From Algoriphagus sp. AK58 (GTDB taxonomy: Bacteria > Bacteroidota > Bacteroidia > Cytophagales > Cyclobacteriaceae): 64,000 nucleotides of DNA. Both the position numbers and the translations under genes were made by a program. The stretch is taken from the NCBI RefSeq assembly GCF_014324365.1, contig NZ_QEIG01000018.1, positions 62,001 through 126,000 on the forward strand, written 5' to 3'. Positions 25,411 through 33,981 of the stretch are shown here, piece by piece. Within the stretch, counting starts at the first letter, position 1. Each line of letters begins with the position of its first letter. The notes beneath the pieces were generated by a model. That model saw only the letters and a program-made list of their open reading frames with translations, was not told where the DNA came from and did no database searches.

Positions 25411-25427
25411 AGGGATTTGTAATCCCT
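25411..25427. repeat. Short REP-like hairpin
   Basis: AGGGATT (25411-25417), loop TGT, AATCCCT (25421-25427). No T run follows, so it is not a typical terminator. It resembles GGGATT-nnn-AATCCC palindromes that I recall as dispersed in Bacteroidota genomes. Confidence 0.4.
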
Positions 25428-25768
25428 GTTCTCAAAAATTCCATCCTATGGAAATCACATCGACAAGCAGGTCTTACTCTACTTAGTTTTACCAAAAAAA
25501 CTTCCATTTACTTCTCTAATTCCTTGCAGACAAGCTTCACATTCACCAGACATTTTTTCAATTCTATTTCTATCAAAATCAAAAAATCTGAATTTCCTAA
25601 AATTCGCCCCTAGCAAACAGTAGGTCGTAAAACTTTTGCAACAGCAACGAAGGCGCTTTATGTGCTAAAAATCCATAAGCCACTGAATTAGGAAAAGTAT
25701 TTTCCAAAGTGGGCCTACTGGGCAAAAGCTTTTTCCCCGAGAAAAAATTCCTTCAAAGTGGTTGGGCA

Positions 25769-25934
25769 AAAAAGACCCAGTCCCGGAATCGAAAAAATCA
25801 ACCGGAATATTTCATGTGTTGATAATTTGATTTTCATTTGCCACATGGAATGCCCTAGATAATCATTCCCTTGTGTGAGAAGCATTTTCTCATGGGCATT
25901 TCATTTGTGAGGCAAGTGACAAATGGGTCTTTTT
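25769..25934. repeat. Nested inverted repeat, possible structured RNA or MITE
   Basis: Outer arms AAAAAGACCCA (25769-25779) and TGGGTCTTTTT (25924-25934) are perfect over 11 bases. Inside, CATTTGCCAC (25835-25844) faces GTGACAAATG (25916-25925) with one mismatch, ATGGAATGCCC (25845-25855) faces GGGCATTTCAT (25894-25904) with one mismatch, and TGAGAA (25876-25881) faces TTCTCA (25887-25892). The two outermost pairings overlap by two bases and so may alternate. Confidence 0.5.
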
Positions 25935-26080
25935 CGGGATGTTGAAATTTTTGAAAATGAGGCAAATCTTGGAGAGGATGACCAATAGTTGGATTTCAAA
26001 AATTCTTTTTAATCTACCCTGAAACCCAAGAACAAGCCGACAAAACCAAGGGGATAGCCCAAAAATCTCCGCTCAATTCC

Positions 26081-26821
26081 TCATTTACCCTCAAACAATC
26101 GGATGGTATAATCCAGTAATTCCGCATTCCCGATTTTGCCATGACCGGGAATAACAGTTTTAACTTCCGAGAAAGTGGATTTCACCTGCCGGACAGTTCC
26201 AGACCAAGCCCCTGTATTGGCATCTCCCAAATAGCCTACAGTAGCCCCAACTTCTTTGATCAGACAACCTCCAAATAGCACTTGATCAGCAGGAACATAG
26301 GCTACGACATTGTCCCGGGTATGTCCTTCCCCCAAAAAACGGGTAACGACAGCCACTTTTCCCGCTTCCAAGATCAACTGCTCCACAAATCCATTTTGAG
26401 GCACAGGATCCGTGGCGGCTTTTGCCAAAGCTTGGGTTTGAGTAGACCCATAGGAGGGCACACCATGCGCATGAAACTCATTTAATCCTCCAAGACAATC
26501 GTTGTGAAAATGGGTAGCGAGTACTCCGACAACCTTGGTCTTTTGGTCGGTTTCCAGCCAATCGATCAACTCCCTACTCACGGCATCGTCCGTGGGCGTA
26601 TCAAAAACCAAGGCCTCACCGCCATCGATAACAATCATTCCGTTGCAAGCGACTTTGCCAAAGTCCTGCGTACTCAGGTAGCTGATATGGACAAAAGTAT
26701 GGGGACTGATCTGCTCTATTTTCAGTGTCTCTGAAGTATATACTGTTTTGCTTTGTTGGGCCCAAAGGTTCTTGGCCCCAAAAAGAAAGAATAGCAAGAA
26801 GGATAAAAATTGGAATTTCAT
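26081..26821 (-). CDS. Subclass B1 metallo-beta-lactamase
   Basis: 246 aa, the usual B1 length. Signal peptide to about residue 21 (FGAKNLWAQQ). All zinc ligands of subclass B1 are present: HFHND (His116, His118, Asp120 in standard numbering), His196 in GEGHTRDN, Cys221 in FGGCLIK and His263 in IPGHGK. The family hydrolyses beta-lactams, often including carbapenems, in the periplasm. Chromosomal members are common in Bacteroidota. There is no mobile element, integron or regulator next to it, so it looks intrinsic. Its spectrum cannot be read from sequence. Confidence 0.9.
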   Translation of the reverse strand: MKFQFLSFLLFFLFGAKNLWAQQSKTVYTSETLKIEQISPHTFVHISYLSTQDFGKVACNGMIVIDGGEALVFDTPTDDAVSRELIDWLETDQKTKVVGVLATHFHNDCLGGLNEFHAHGVPSYGSTQTQALAKAATDPVPQNGFVEQLILEAGKVAVVTRFLGEGHTRDNVVAYVPADQVLFGGCLIKEVGATVGYLGDANTGAWSGTVRQVKSTFSEVKTVIPGHGKIGNAELLDYTIRLFEGK

Positions 26822-26942
26822 TGGGAAATGATGGTTGGGAGGGCAAGGTACACGATGATTTAATCTCCATCAAGATCAGGAAATAGAGATTTCAAGCGAT
26901 TTTCTTTAACTTCTACCTGACTCTTTTACTCATTAAAATTTA

Positions 26943-27353
26943 ATGGATACGATACGGGATTTTAGGTCTCCAGCCCGCTTGACTGGAAATACAGATTTGT
27001 ACATATCCTCTACTGAATCGAAAGGCCGTGGAGTATTTGCAGGCCGGTGCTTTCGCAAAGGAGAGCTCATTGAACGCTGTTGCATCATCGAATTAGACCA
27101 AGGAGACCACTATCGCTTTGCAGGAAACATTCTTGAGCGTTATGTTTTTCTCTGGGATAAACGCAAAAAATCCTTGGCACTGGCACTTGGCTTTGGTTCA
27201 CTCTACAACCACTCCCCCGAACCCAATTGCAGCTACACACGCGAAATCAACCAAAAAATTCTAACCTTCCGCGCCAGGCAGGACATCCTTCCTCATGAGG
27301 AAATCACCATCCACTATGGCCCTGCAGGAGAATCTTTTAATCCTAAAACTTAA
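26943..27353 (+). CDS. SET-domain lysine methyltransferase-like protein
   Basis: 136 aa, little more than a SET domain. Motifs in order: SKGRGVFAGRCFRKGELIER (cofactor-binding GxG-type strand), GFGSLYNHSPEPNC (the NHS pseudoknot motif), and EEITIHYG (the final ELTFDYG-like motif). No post-SET cysteines. It would transfer methyl groups from SAM to lysines of an unknown protein. It is divergent from the beta-lactamase and six bases upstream of a lysine-rich small protein that could be a partner or substrate, which is inference. Confidence 0.88.
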   Translation: MDTIRDFRSPARLTGNTDLYISSTESKGRGVFAGRCFRKGELIERCCIIELDQGDHYRFAGNILERYVFLWDKRKKSLALALGFGSLYNHSPEPNCSYTREINQKILTFRARQDILPHEEITIHYGPAGESFNPKT

Positions 27354-27359
27354 AATCCC

Positions 27360-27644
27360 ATGGCAAACAGAAAATCAACTCCAGACAAATCCGCAATTCA
27401 AAAAACGATCACCCCCATTGGCCAAGATGTACCCAAAGGCGGAATCCCTGTTGAGTCCAAATCCATTGAGAACCTCAATCTCGAAGAAAGCCAACGATCA
27501 GTAACAGGAAAAAAGGTTCAGCCTTTTCACAAAGACGATGGACTTGGAGGAAAAATAGGTCCTAAGCAGATTAGCCAAAAAATGGAACCGGACCTTCTCG
27601 TACATCCCAAAAGGACCACCGATTTGACTACAAAGAAAAAATAA
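27360..27644 (+). CDS. Small lysine-rich, probably disordered protein
   Basis: 94 aa, not recognised. It starts six bases after the SET-domain gene and is surely co-transcribed. About one residue in six is Lys, aromatic residues are almost absent (one Phe), and no hydrophobic core, signal peptide or membrane segment is visible. The tail RTTDLTTKKK and the segments SVTGKKVQPFHKDDG and GGKIGPKQISQK are rich in methylatable Lys. Its reading frame is supported by tight spacing and neighbourhood rather than by homology. Confidence 0.55.
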   Translation: MANRKSTPDKSAIQKTITPIGQDVPKGGIPVESKSIENLNLEESQRSVTGKKVQPFHKDDGLGGKIGPKQISQKMEPDLLVHPKRTTDLTTKKK

Positions 27645-27689
27645 AGGATTCTTTAAATCAGCTTTATTTTACTTTTGACTAGTCTGACT

Positions 27690-29051
27690 TCATCTATTCT
27701 TCAGGTACGCAGCGATCTTTTTCTCCATCCTTGTTCGTAGCTCCTGAAGGATGGTTTGAAAAGCAGGATCGTCTGCCAGGTTATTTTTCTCCAAAGGATC
27801 CACGCTCAGGTCATACAATTCCTCGTGGCTGGGATCATTGATATAGCGGAAATATTTCCATCGTTCTGTTCTCAAGGCCTCACTGGGCGGAATAATGGGC
27901 GTCTGCCAAAGGTGTTCGGTCAGAAATTCCTTCCGCTTGGACAAATCAGGTGAGTTCAGAGAAACACCCTGCCATGTCTTGGGGACTTTCGCCCCGGCAA
28001 GATCCAAAATCGTCGCCGTCACATCGATATTCAGGGCAAAAGCGGAATTTCGTATTCCTCCTTCTTTCCTCGGGTCAAAGACAATCAGGGGAACCCTCAG
28101 GGAAGGTTCGTACATCAGCCACTTGCCGGCGAGTTGGCGCTCACCAAGAAAGTAGCCGTTGTCACCCATCAGAATAATGACGGTATTTTCGGCCAGTCCT
28201 TTTTCATCCAAGGCTTTTCTGATCTTTCCGATCTCGGTGTCTACCTCAGAGATCATGCGGTAATATCCCGTGACGCTGTGCTGGTACTTTTCCGGAGTGT
28301 CAAATCTCCAATACCATCGGGTTCGATTTTCTCCTTTTCGGACATACTCAGGTTGGGCTAGAAAATCAGCTTCTGTAGCCATGATCGGATCGGGAACCGT
28401 TACCTTTTGGTACATCGTATCAAATTCCGATGACCAGAAATACTGAAGGGACGCCGGGTCATGGGCGTGAGGTGCGCTGAAGCTCAAGGAAAGCATAAAG
28501 GGTTTTTCCTTTGGGGCATTTTGGATAAAATCTATGGCCTGTTGTCCGGTGTAGCGGGTCAAATGCACGGTATCCTTTCCGATAGTCTTGAAAAAATAGC
28601 CTCTCCGGTCATTGAATTTCCCATTGCGGTCATAGTCCTCTCCTTCATCAAACAGCTCCGAAAAGCCAGGATAATTCACTCCAAACTTTCCAAAAAAACC
28701 TGTGTAGTATCCCTCCTTCCGGAGTTCTGCAGGATAGGATTGATCCATAAAAGTCTGCTTAATATTCCCTTGCCCAAAGGTATAGCCATGTGTCCGCTCA
28801 TAGAGTCCGGTCAAGATGCTTGCCCTACTGGCAGCACAGATCGGCGTGGTGACAAAAGCGTTTTCGAAGTAAGTTCCCCCAATTGCCAAGCGATCCATTT
28901 CTGGAGTTTGGATGATCGGATTGCCTGCAAAACCCAAGGCATCCCATCGCTGATCGTCTGTTAGGATGAAGATGATATTGGGACGGGTTTCCTGTGCGAA
29001 AACAGAAAGGCTTACAAGAAAAAGAAGAGCAATCCACACTGATTTTTTCAT
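27690..29051 (-). CDS. Type I sulfatase
   Basis: 453 aa. The ATG at 29051 gives the signal peptide MKKSVWIALLFLVSLSVFAQ, while five residues further out would need a TTG. Sulfatase hallmarks: RPNIIFILTDDQR (metal-binding Asp pair), the maturation motif CAASR (Cys72, converted to formylglycine), GDNGYFLGERQLAGKWLMYE and LSVDPLEKNNLADDP. The anaerobic or FGE maturase must act in trans and is not encoded here. It desulfates a glycan or small sulfate ester in the periplasm or outside. Divergent from the MFS gene 61 bases away, which could take up a product. Confidence 0.93.
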   Translation of the reverse strand: MKKSVWIALLFLVSLSVFAQETRPNIIFILTDDQRWDALGFAGNPIIQTPEMDRLAIGGTYFENAFVTTPICAASRASILTGLYERTHGYTFGQGNIKQTFMDQSYPAELRKEGYYTGFFGKFGVNYPGFSELFDEGEDYDRNGKFNDRRGYFFKTIGKDTVHLTRYTGQQAIDFIQNAPKEKPFMLSLSFSAPHAHDPASLQYFWSSEFDTMYQKVTVPDPIMATEADFLAQPEYVRKGENRTRWYWRFDTPEKYQHSVTGYYRMISEVDTEIGKIRKALDEKGLAENTVIILMGDNGYFLGERQLAGKWLMYEPSLRVPLIVFDPRKEGGIRNSAFALNIDVTATILDLAGAKVPKTWQGVSLNSPDLSKRKEFLTEHLWQTPIIPPSEALRTERWKYFRYINDPSHEELYDLSVDPLEKNNLADDPAFQTILQELRTRMEKKIAAYLKNR

Positions 29052-29112
29052 ACTCTTTAAATTCAATATTTTTCAATAGAAATCCACTATTCTACCAAAG
29101 AATCCTCCATTT

Positions 29113-30309
29113 ATGCTTGCTTCTTCTCCCCCGGTTTTCAAAAAAAGATTTCTTCTACTCCTTATTTACCTGGCCTTTATCAGCCTTGGTTTGCCGGATT
29201 CTTTACTGGGTGCCGCTTGGCCGGCGATGTTCGGGGATTTGGGAGTACCGGCAGACTATGCCGGAATTATTTCCATGATTGTTGCAGCAGGAACGGTAGT
29301 TTCCAGTTTGTTTAGTGGAAAGGTAATCCAAAGTTTCGGGGTGGCTGCCGTGACTACCTTTAGTGTCCTGATGACGGCTTTGGCTCTGATGGGTTTTTCT
29401 CTTTCAGGTGAATTTCTTTACCTCTGCTTATTGGCCATTCCTTTGGGTCTGGGAGCAGGAAGCGTAGATTCGGCGCTTAATAATTATGTGGCCCTGCACT
29501 ACGAAGCCCGCCACATGAACTGGCTGCATAGCTTTTGGGGAGTGGGCGCGGCGATCGGTCCGATGATTATGGCCGGATACTTGGCCAATGGCGATGCTTG
29601 GTCGAGTGGTTACGGTACGGTGGCATGGATTCAGCTTGGACTTGTGCTGATTTTGTTGCTTTCGCTTCCACTTTGGATCAAAAACAACCCAAGGCAAGAA
29701 GCTCACTCCGAAGAAAAATCACCCAATCTTTTCTCCATGCTGATTTCTCTTCCGGGATTGAAGCATGCTCTGTTGGTATTCTTTTGCTACTGCACCATTG
29801 AAGCTACGTTTGGACTTTGGGGAGCGAGTTATTTGGTTTTTGAAAAAGGATATGATGCCGATCAGGCGGCAAGGCTAACCTCCTTGTACTTCCTGGGTAT
29901 TACTATCGGAAGATTTTTATCCGGTTTTTTGACTGCCCATTTCAGCAACCGGCAGTTGGTTTACCTGGGCCAGGGGGTCATTGGTATAGGATTGGTATTG
30001 CTATTCCTTCCATTCACTTTTACTACCATTCCCGGTTTTCTGCTTGTGGGATTAGGTTGTGCACCGATTTTTCCAAGTTTGCTTCATGAGACTCCAGTCA
30101 ATTTTGGGGAGAAAAATTCACAAAGCATCATGGGATTCCAGATGGCGAGTGCTTACGTGGGGATTACCCTGATGCCATTTCTTTTCGGAAAAATCGCCTT
30201 TTTCACAGGCTATGGATTTCTCCTGGGATTTTTGGGCATCTTCCTGGTTTTGATTTTCGGGATGACCCTGCAGATGAACAGGAAAATTAGCTCAGGAAAA
30301 ACCCCTTAA
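29113..30309 (+). CDS. MFS transporter (fucose-permease/YbjJ-like)
   Basis: 398 aa with twelve predicted membrane segments. Typical features are the early SLGLPDSLLGAAWPAMFGDLG, the acidic-centred GLGAGSVDSALNNYVALHYE and the FWGVGAAIGPMI stretch, which match the FucP/YbjJ-type branch of the major facilitator superfamily. Likely imports or exports a small sugar-like solute through the inner membrane. Its position next to the sulfatase suggests a role in carbohydrate use, not proven. Confidence 0.85.
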   Translation: MLASSPPVFKKRFLLLLIYLAFISLGLPDSLLGAAWPAMFGDLGVPADYAGIISMIVAAGTVVSSLFSGKVIQSFGVAAVTTFSVLMTALALMGFSLSGEFLYLCLLAIPLGLGAGSVDSALNNYVALHYEARHMNWLHSFWGVGAAIGPMIMAGYLANGDAWSSGYGTVAWIQLGLVLILLLSLPLWIKNNPRQEAHSEEKSPNLFSMLISLPGLKHALLVFFCYCTIEATFGLWGASYLVFEKGYDADQAARLTSLYFLGITIGRFLSGFLTAHFSNRQLVYLGQGVIGIGLVLLFLPFTFTTIPGFLLVGLGCAPIFPSLLHETPVNFGEKNSQSIMGFQMASAYVGITLMPFLFGKIAFFTGYGFLLGFLGIFLVLIFGMTLQMNRKISSGKTP

Positions 30310-30338
30310 TTGCTCATATCAATCATATAAATCCTAAA

Positions 30339-30785
30339 ATGAAACAGATAATTCTTGTCTCCTTACTTGCCCTTTTGATTCAATTTTCCTGTTTTTCTCA
30401 AACCCAAAAAGATGCACTTCTTCAGTTGGATTTAGGTTGGGAAAAAGCTCTTTTGACCTCCGATGTAGAGTTTTTGGAAAATCTAGTAGCCGAGGAATTC
30501 GTCTGGGTTCACAATCATGCAGGTCTGATTGACGGAAAAGAAGCGGTCATCAGCCGGGCAAAAAAAATCCAAGCCGGACAAAAAGATGATACCCGAAACC
30601 GAATCCCAAGAGATCAAAAAGTGGTTATACTTGGTCAAACCGGACTGGTAAGTGGTTTTACCGTGGTGGATCGGGGAGTCAGCCCGACAACCTATCATTT
30701 TATGAGAAGCTACGCTTGGGTGGATGGAAAATGGAGACTTCTTGGTAATCATACCATGGCGATTCCAGAGGAAGAACTTAAATAA
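30339..30785 (+). CDS. Secreted NTF2-like protein (DUF4440/SnoaL-like)
   Basis: 148 aa. Signal peptide MKQIILVSLLALLIQFSCFS, possibly lipidated at FSC. The mature part is a cone-shaped NTF2-like fold: ALLQLDLGWEKALLTSDVEF, LVAEEFVWVHNHAGLIDGKE, GQTGLVSGFTVVDR, YAWVDGKWRLLGNHTM. Members bind or convert small ligands, and no specific reaction can be named. It is 29 bases after the MFS gene on the same strand. Confidence 0.8.
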   Translation: MKQIILVSLLALLIQFSCFSQTQKDALLQLDLGWEKALLTSDVEFLENLVAEEFVWVHNHAGLIDGKEAVISRAKKIQAGQKDDTRNRIPRDQKVVILGQTGLVSGFTVVDRGVSPTTYHFMRSYAWVDGKWRLLGNHTMAIPEEELK

Positions 30786-30866
30786 CACTGAATTTCAGGC
30801 TCATGTAAGGAAAGGCCAAAAAAGGAAAGGTCTATAACCAAGGTTCGTTTTTCCCCTAAAATCACA

Positions 30867-31700
30867 TTAAACTCTCATTTTCTGAGAAATATTTCGAACA
30901 TGAAAATCCAATTCATCGGAAGACTCTTTCAACTTTTTGATCTGTTCGGCTTTTTCTCTCTCACTTAAAAATCCTTCTTCTTGAAGCAGGTAAGTGATGG
31001 CCATGATTCTTGCCAAGGGAGCTCGCACCAAATGAGACTGATCAAAGGCAAGATCCATGATTTGTTTGTTTTTCGCCTCCAGATTTTGAAGAGACCTAAG
31101 CTGCACGGTCACATTCTCAACAGCCACAATAAAGGATCTCACTTTATTTTGCTTGGTCAATATCCTCATACCAAAAAGGTTGAAAATGATTTCCTCCCCA
31201 TTTTTGCTTCTTACAGAAAACTGAAACTGAAACCCTTCCTTATGATCTGATTGAATGATTTGCCTGAATGCTTCCAAATTGCGCTCATCCGGTAAAGGAT
31301 AGGCCAAATCAAAAATCAGTTTGCCGATCAACTCCTGTTTTGAATATCCGGTCATGATCTCAATGTTTGCAGTTAGCTCCGTCAAAACCCCTTTCGAATC
31401 AAGTTTTAGCATCCCGAGGTCAGGGTTGGTAAATACCAACTCCAATTCTCGATTCCTCTTGGAGATTTGATCATAGAGCCTTCTGATCAAAAAATGTAAC
31501 AACAGGGAAGTCAATAAAACATAAAAAAAACCTTTGAATAGCTGAAATCGGGATATCTGTGTTATATCCTCATTAAACATCAACTCTACCAGCCTATCGC
31601 TAAGAGTGATCCATACTAAACCCAGGATCAAATAGGCTCCCGCTATGGACTCGGGTTTTCGAAGACTTAACAATTTGGATCTAAAAATCGACCCTTTCAT
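30867..31700 (-). CDS. Membrane PAS protein ending in a histidine-phosphotransfer-like helix pair, no ATPase
   Basis: 277 aa. Two N-terminal membrane segments (about 18-35 and 48-66), a short linker, a PAS domain (about 80-200: LELVFTNPDLGMLKLDSKGV, ANIEIMTGYSKQELIGKLIF, FQFSVRSKNGEEIIFNLFGM), then a coiled coil and FDQSHLVRAPLARIMAITYL, which resembles the dimerisation and phosphoacceptor helix of histidine kinases (His in SHLVRAPLAR). The protein stops after the second helix, without N, G1 or G2 boxes. It cannot phosphorylate itself and may act as a phosphotransfer or dominant partner. No response regulator is adjacent. Confidence 0.75.
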   Translation of the reverse strand: MKGSIFRSKLLSLRKPESIAGAYLILGLVWITLSDRLVELMFNEDITQISRFQLFKGFFYVLLTSLLLHFLIRRLYDQISKRNRELELVFTNPDLGMLKLDSKGVLTELTANIEIMTGYSKQELIGKLIFDLAYPLPDERNLEAFRQIIQSDHKEGFQFQFSVRSKNGEEIIFNLFGMRILTKQNKVRSFIVAVENVTVQLRSLQNLEAKNKQIMDLAFDQSHLVRAPLARIMAITYLLQEEGFLSEREKAEQIKKLKESSDELDFHVRNISQKMRV

Positions 31701-31963
31701 ATCTTAAACAACTTTAGTTTTAGTGCAATTTAGGATATTTTTATCCGAATTTCAGAAACGGTTAAAAAAACAGCCTGCTGGCCTAAACAACTTGAATCTT
31801 AGAATTTAGAAAAAATCCTAAAAGGCTTACTGAAATTGCACTATTCTGATTTAAAAAGATGGAAGCATGGCAAAATGGTGTCTGTTCAACCTTCAGATAT
31901 ACAAACAGGAAACATCTACACTCCCTTAAGGCCCATTTTTAGGCAAAACCTATAGAATATCCA

Positions 31964-32815
31964 TCATAATCTATATTTCTCCCCCATTTCTCTGATCAGC
32001 TTATAGCCATTTTCGGCCATATCCCAAGGAGCAGAGAACTCTCTCCAAACCCCGATTGAGTTGGCAAAAGCTGGGTCGTTTCGGGTGAATCCTTCGATGG
32101 TCAGCCAGCCATTGTATCCTACTTTTTTCAGGGTAGCAAAGGTCTCATCCCAAGGTACATGACCTGAACCCGGAGTGCCGCGGTCGTTTTCGGAGATATG
32201 GAAGTGACCTAATCTCGGAGCGATTTGCTCGATAGCTGCCCCCAGCTTTTTCTCCTCCATATTGGCATGGTGCGTGTCAAACATCGCCTGAACGTTCGGA
32301 TGATTGACCTTGGCAAGCAGGAAGTCCAGTTGTTCCATAGTATTGGCGAGGTAGCACTCAAAGCGGTTAAGCGCCTCAGGTGTCATCAGGACTCCGAGCT
32401 TTTGGGCATGATCAGCCACCGAGTGAAGTACTTCGGCAGACCAATTGTATTCGTCCTCGATAGGGGCACGGCTGGCAAAGGTGGCAAAAGCAGAATGGTA
32501 CGGCCCGCAGAGCACTTGAGAGTTTAAATCTGCAGCTCGGTCAAGGATCCAAAGGAGCTTTTCTTTGGCCTTTTCCCTCACTTTCGGATCGGGAGAGATC
32601 GGATTTTCATCAGGTCCCATTACGGTCACGGTAGTCACTTCCAGACCGATATTTTTGCAATGATCACCTACGGCCCGACAGACTCTTTCATCTGTGCCTC
32701 CGATAAAAAATTCCGCGCCATCATAGCCGATGGCCTTCAGACGGTCCAAAATGGGAAACAAATTTTCCGAAATCTCTGCTGACCAAGCCAGCACATTAAA
32801 TCCTATTTTGTTCAT
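31964..32815 (-). CDS. Sugar phosphate isomerase/epimerase (D-tagatose 3-epimerase-like TIM barrel)
   Basis: 283 aa, standard length for this AP-endonuclease-2 type barrel. Likely metal and catalytic residues: Glu in TPEALNRFECY, Asp and His in MFDTHHANMEE, His in HFHISENDRGTPGSG, Glu in LTIEGF. These match the D-psicose/D-tagatose 3-epimerase subgroup. It interconverts C3 epimers of free ketoses or related keto sugars in the cytoplasm. It is the last gene of a minus-strand run with the ThuA and DUF808 genes, which hints at keto-sugar metabolism. Confidence 0.88.
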   Translation of the reverse strand: MNKIGFNVLAWSAEISENLFPILDRLKAIGYDGAEFFIGGTDERVCRAVGDHCKNIGLEVTTVTVMGPDENPISPDPKVREKAKEKLLWILDRAADLNSQVLCGPYHSAFATFASRAPIEDEYNWSAEVLHSVADHAQKLGVLMTPEALNRFECYLANTMEQLDFLLAKVNHPNVQAMFDTHHANMEEKKLGAAIEQIAPRLGHFHISENDRGTPGSGHVPWDETFATLKKVGYNGWLTIEGFTRNDPAFANSIGVWREFSAPWDMAENGYKLIREMGEKYRL

Positions 32816-32872
32816 TTCACAAACTTATCGATTGACATAAATCTTGAAAACTTCGGTTTTAGACATTGAGCG

Positions 32873-32922
32873 TTCGATATTCGAAATTAAAAAAGTTGGA
32901 ATAGTGAACTCCGAATACCGAA
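32873..32922. repeat. Short heptad TTCGNNN / CGAANNN repeats
   Basis: TTCG at 32873 and 32880 and CGAA at 32912 and 32919 are each seven bases apart. Same core and period as the longer array at 11404-11442, in both orientations, within the 122-base gap between the epimerase and ThuA genes. Confidence 0.45.
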
Positions 32923-32937
32923 TGATGAAGACTTCGA

Positions 32938-33966
32938 TCACTTAAAATCCCCAACCTTCATTCCCTTCCTAAAGGTATCAAAGCCAAACATGGTCGGTTT
33001 GTACTCTCCTACGACATCCATGGACATTTCGGGAGTAATGCCTTCTCCCATTCCCAAAAGATAAAAGGAGGCATTGACTACCAATCTTCTCATATCCTCA
33101 CTTTGAAATCCCATAGAAGAACCCATGGTAGAGGCAAAAGCCAATCCCTGCTTTCCGCCTTCGAGCTGATAGGGCTTGGTCCAGGCAATAGGCATGACCG
33201 ACTTTTCCCACATCACAGGCGCCTTGTCATCCATGCCAGCAGTGGATTGCCCGTGAAGGAGGACGGTGGCATTTTCAGGAAGCGACTGAATACCATAGAC
33301 ATCTTCAGGTACCCAGATGTCGTTGACACCGCGCAAGATGGGGTGATCATTCATTTCCTGCACCCCATCAATTAGCGCTCGGCAACCTTCCTTGGCATGG
33401 ATGCCATGGTGATTGACCCAGGTTTCTCCGAAAATGCGCTTCCCAAAACCTTTTTCCCAACCGGCCTCCTTGCTGTTCCAAGTCCACTTGGCAAAAGGAG
33501 AGGTTTTATTTTTCTGATAGGCAAAAGCATGGGTAGAAGTACGCAGGCCTATGATGGGTTTACCTGCCTTGAGGAAGTTTTCGATATGCTTGGTTTGCTC
33601 ATCAGGGAGTTCACGGAATCGGATCAGCATGATCATCAGATCAGCTGTTTCCAAATGCTCTAGTCCCGGAATGTTGTTTTGATAATTGGGAACCACGTTC
33701 CCGGTAGCAGGTTCGATAGGGAACAGGACGGTCGTCTTGAATCCGTAGCGAGAAGAAAGAATCTTGGCCAGCATGGGCATGGATTCCTCAGAGCGGTACT
33801 CATCGTCGCCGGCCACCAAGACAATATGCTTTCCATTGCCAGGACCTTCTTTGCCTTCAAACTGAAGGAAAGTCACCCCATTTTGGGCGCATGCCAGGAA
33901 ATGGAGGCCAAGGAAAACAAAAAAGAAAAAAACGCGAATGGAAGCAAAAGACGGTCGCATAGGCAT
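32938..33966 (-). CDS. ThuA-domain (trehalose-utilisation-like) lipoprotein
   Basis: 342 aa. Signal peptide with lipobox FLAC (near residue 26). The mature protein has the ThuA glutamine-amidotransferase-like fold: KHIVLVAGDDEYRSEESMPM, ADLMIMLIRFRELPDEQTKH, IENFLKAGKPIIGLRTSTHA, WVNHHGIHAKEGCRALIDG. The nucleophile-strand position reads LRTSTH, without an obvious catalytic Cys. ThuA proteins work in disaccharide and keto-glycoside metabolism but the reaction is unclear. An alternative start two residues later is possible. It lies between the epimerase and DUF808 genes on the same strand. Confidence 0.85.
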   Translation of the reverse strand: MPMRPSFASIRVFFFFVFLGLHFLACAQNGVTFLQFEGKEGPGNGKHIVLVAGDDEYRSEESMPMLAKILSSRYGFKTTVLFPIEPATGNVVPNYQNNIPGLEHLETADLMIMLIRFRELPDEQTKHIENFLKAGKPIIGLRTSTHAFAYQKNKTSPFAKWTWNSKEAGWEKGFGKRIFGETWVNHHGIHAKEGCRALIDGVQEMNDHPILRGVNDIWVPEDVYGIQSLPENATVLLHGQSTAGMDDKAPVMWEKSVMPIAWTKPYQLEGGKQGLAFASTMGSSMGFQSEDMRRLVVNASFYLLGMGEGITPEMSMDVVGEYKPTMFGFDTFRKGMKVGDFK

Positions 33967-33981
33967 GGGGTTATTTACTTA

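Larger units (their letters stand above)
25310..26080. other. 771-base gap without a supported gene
   Basis: No reading frame here looks like a protein. It contains a hairpin AGGGATT-TGT-AATCCCT (25411-25427) and, at 25769-25934, a nested inverted repeat described separately. The rest is AT-rich. It may hold a small RNA, a decayed mobile element or a decayed gene. Confidence 0.5.
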
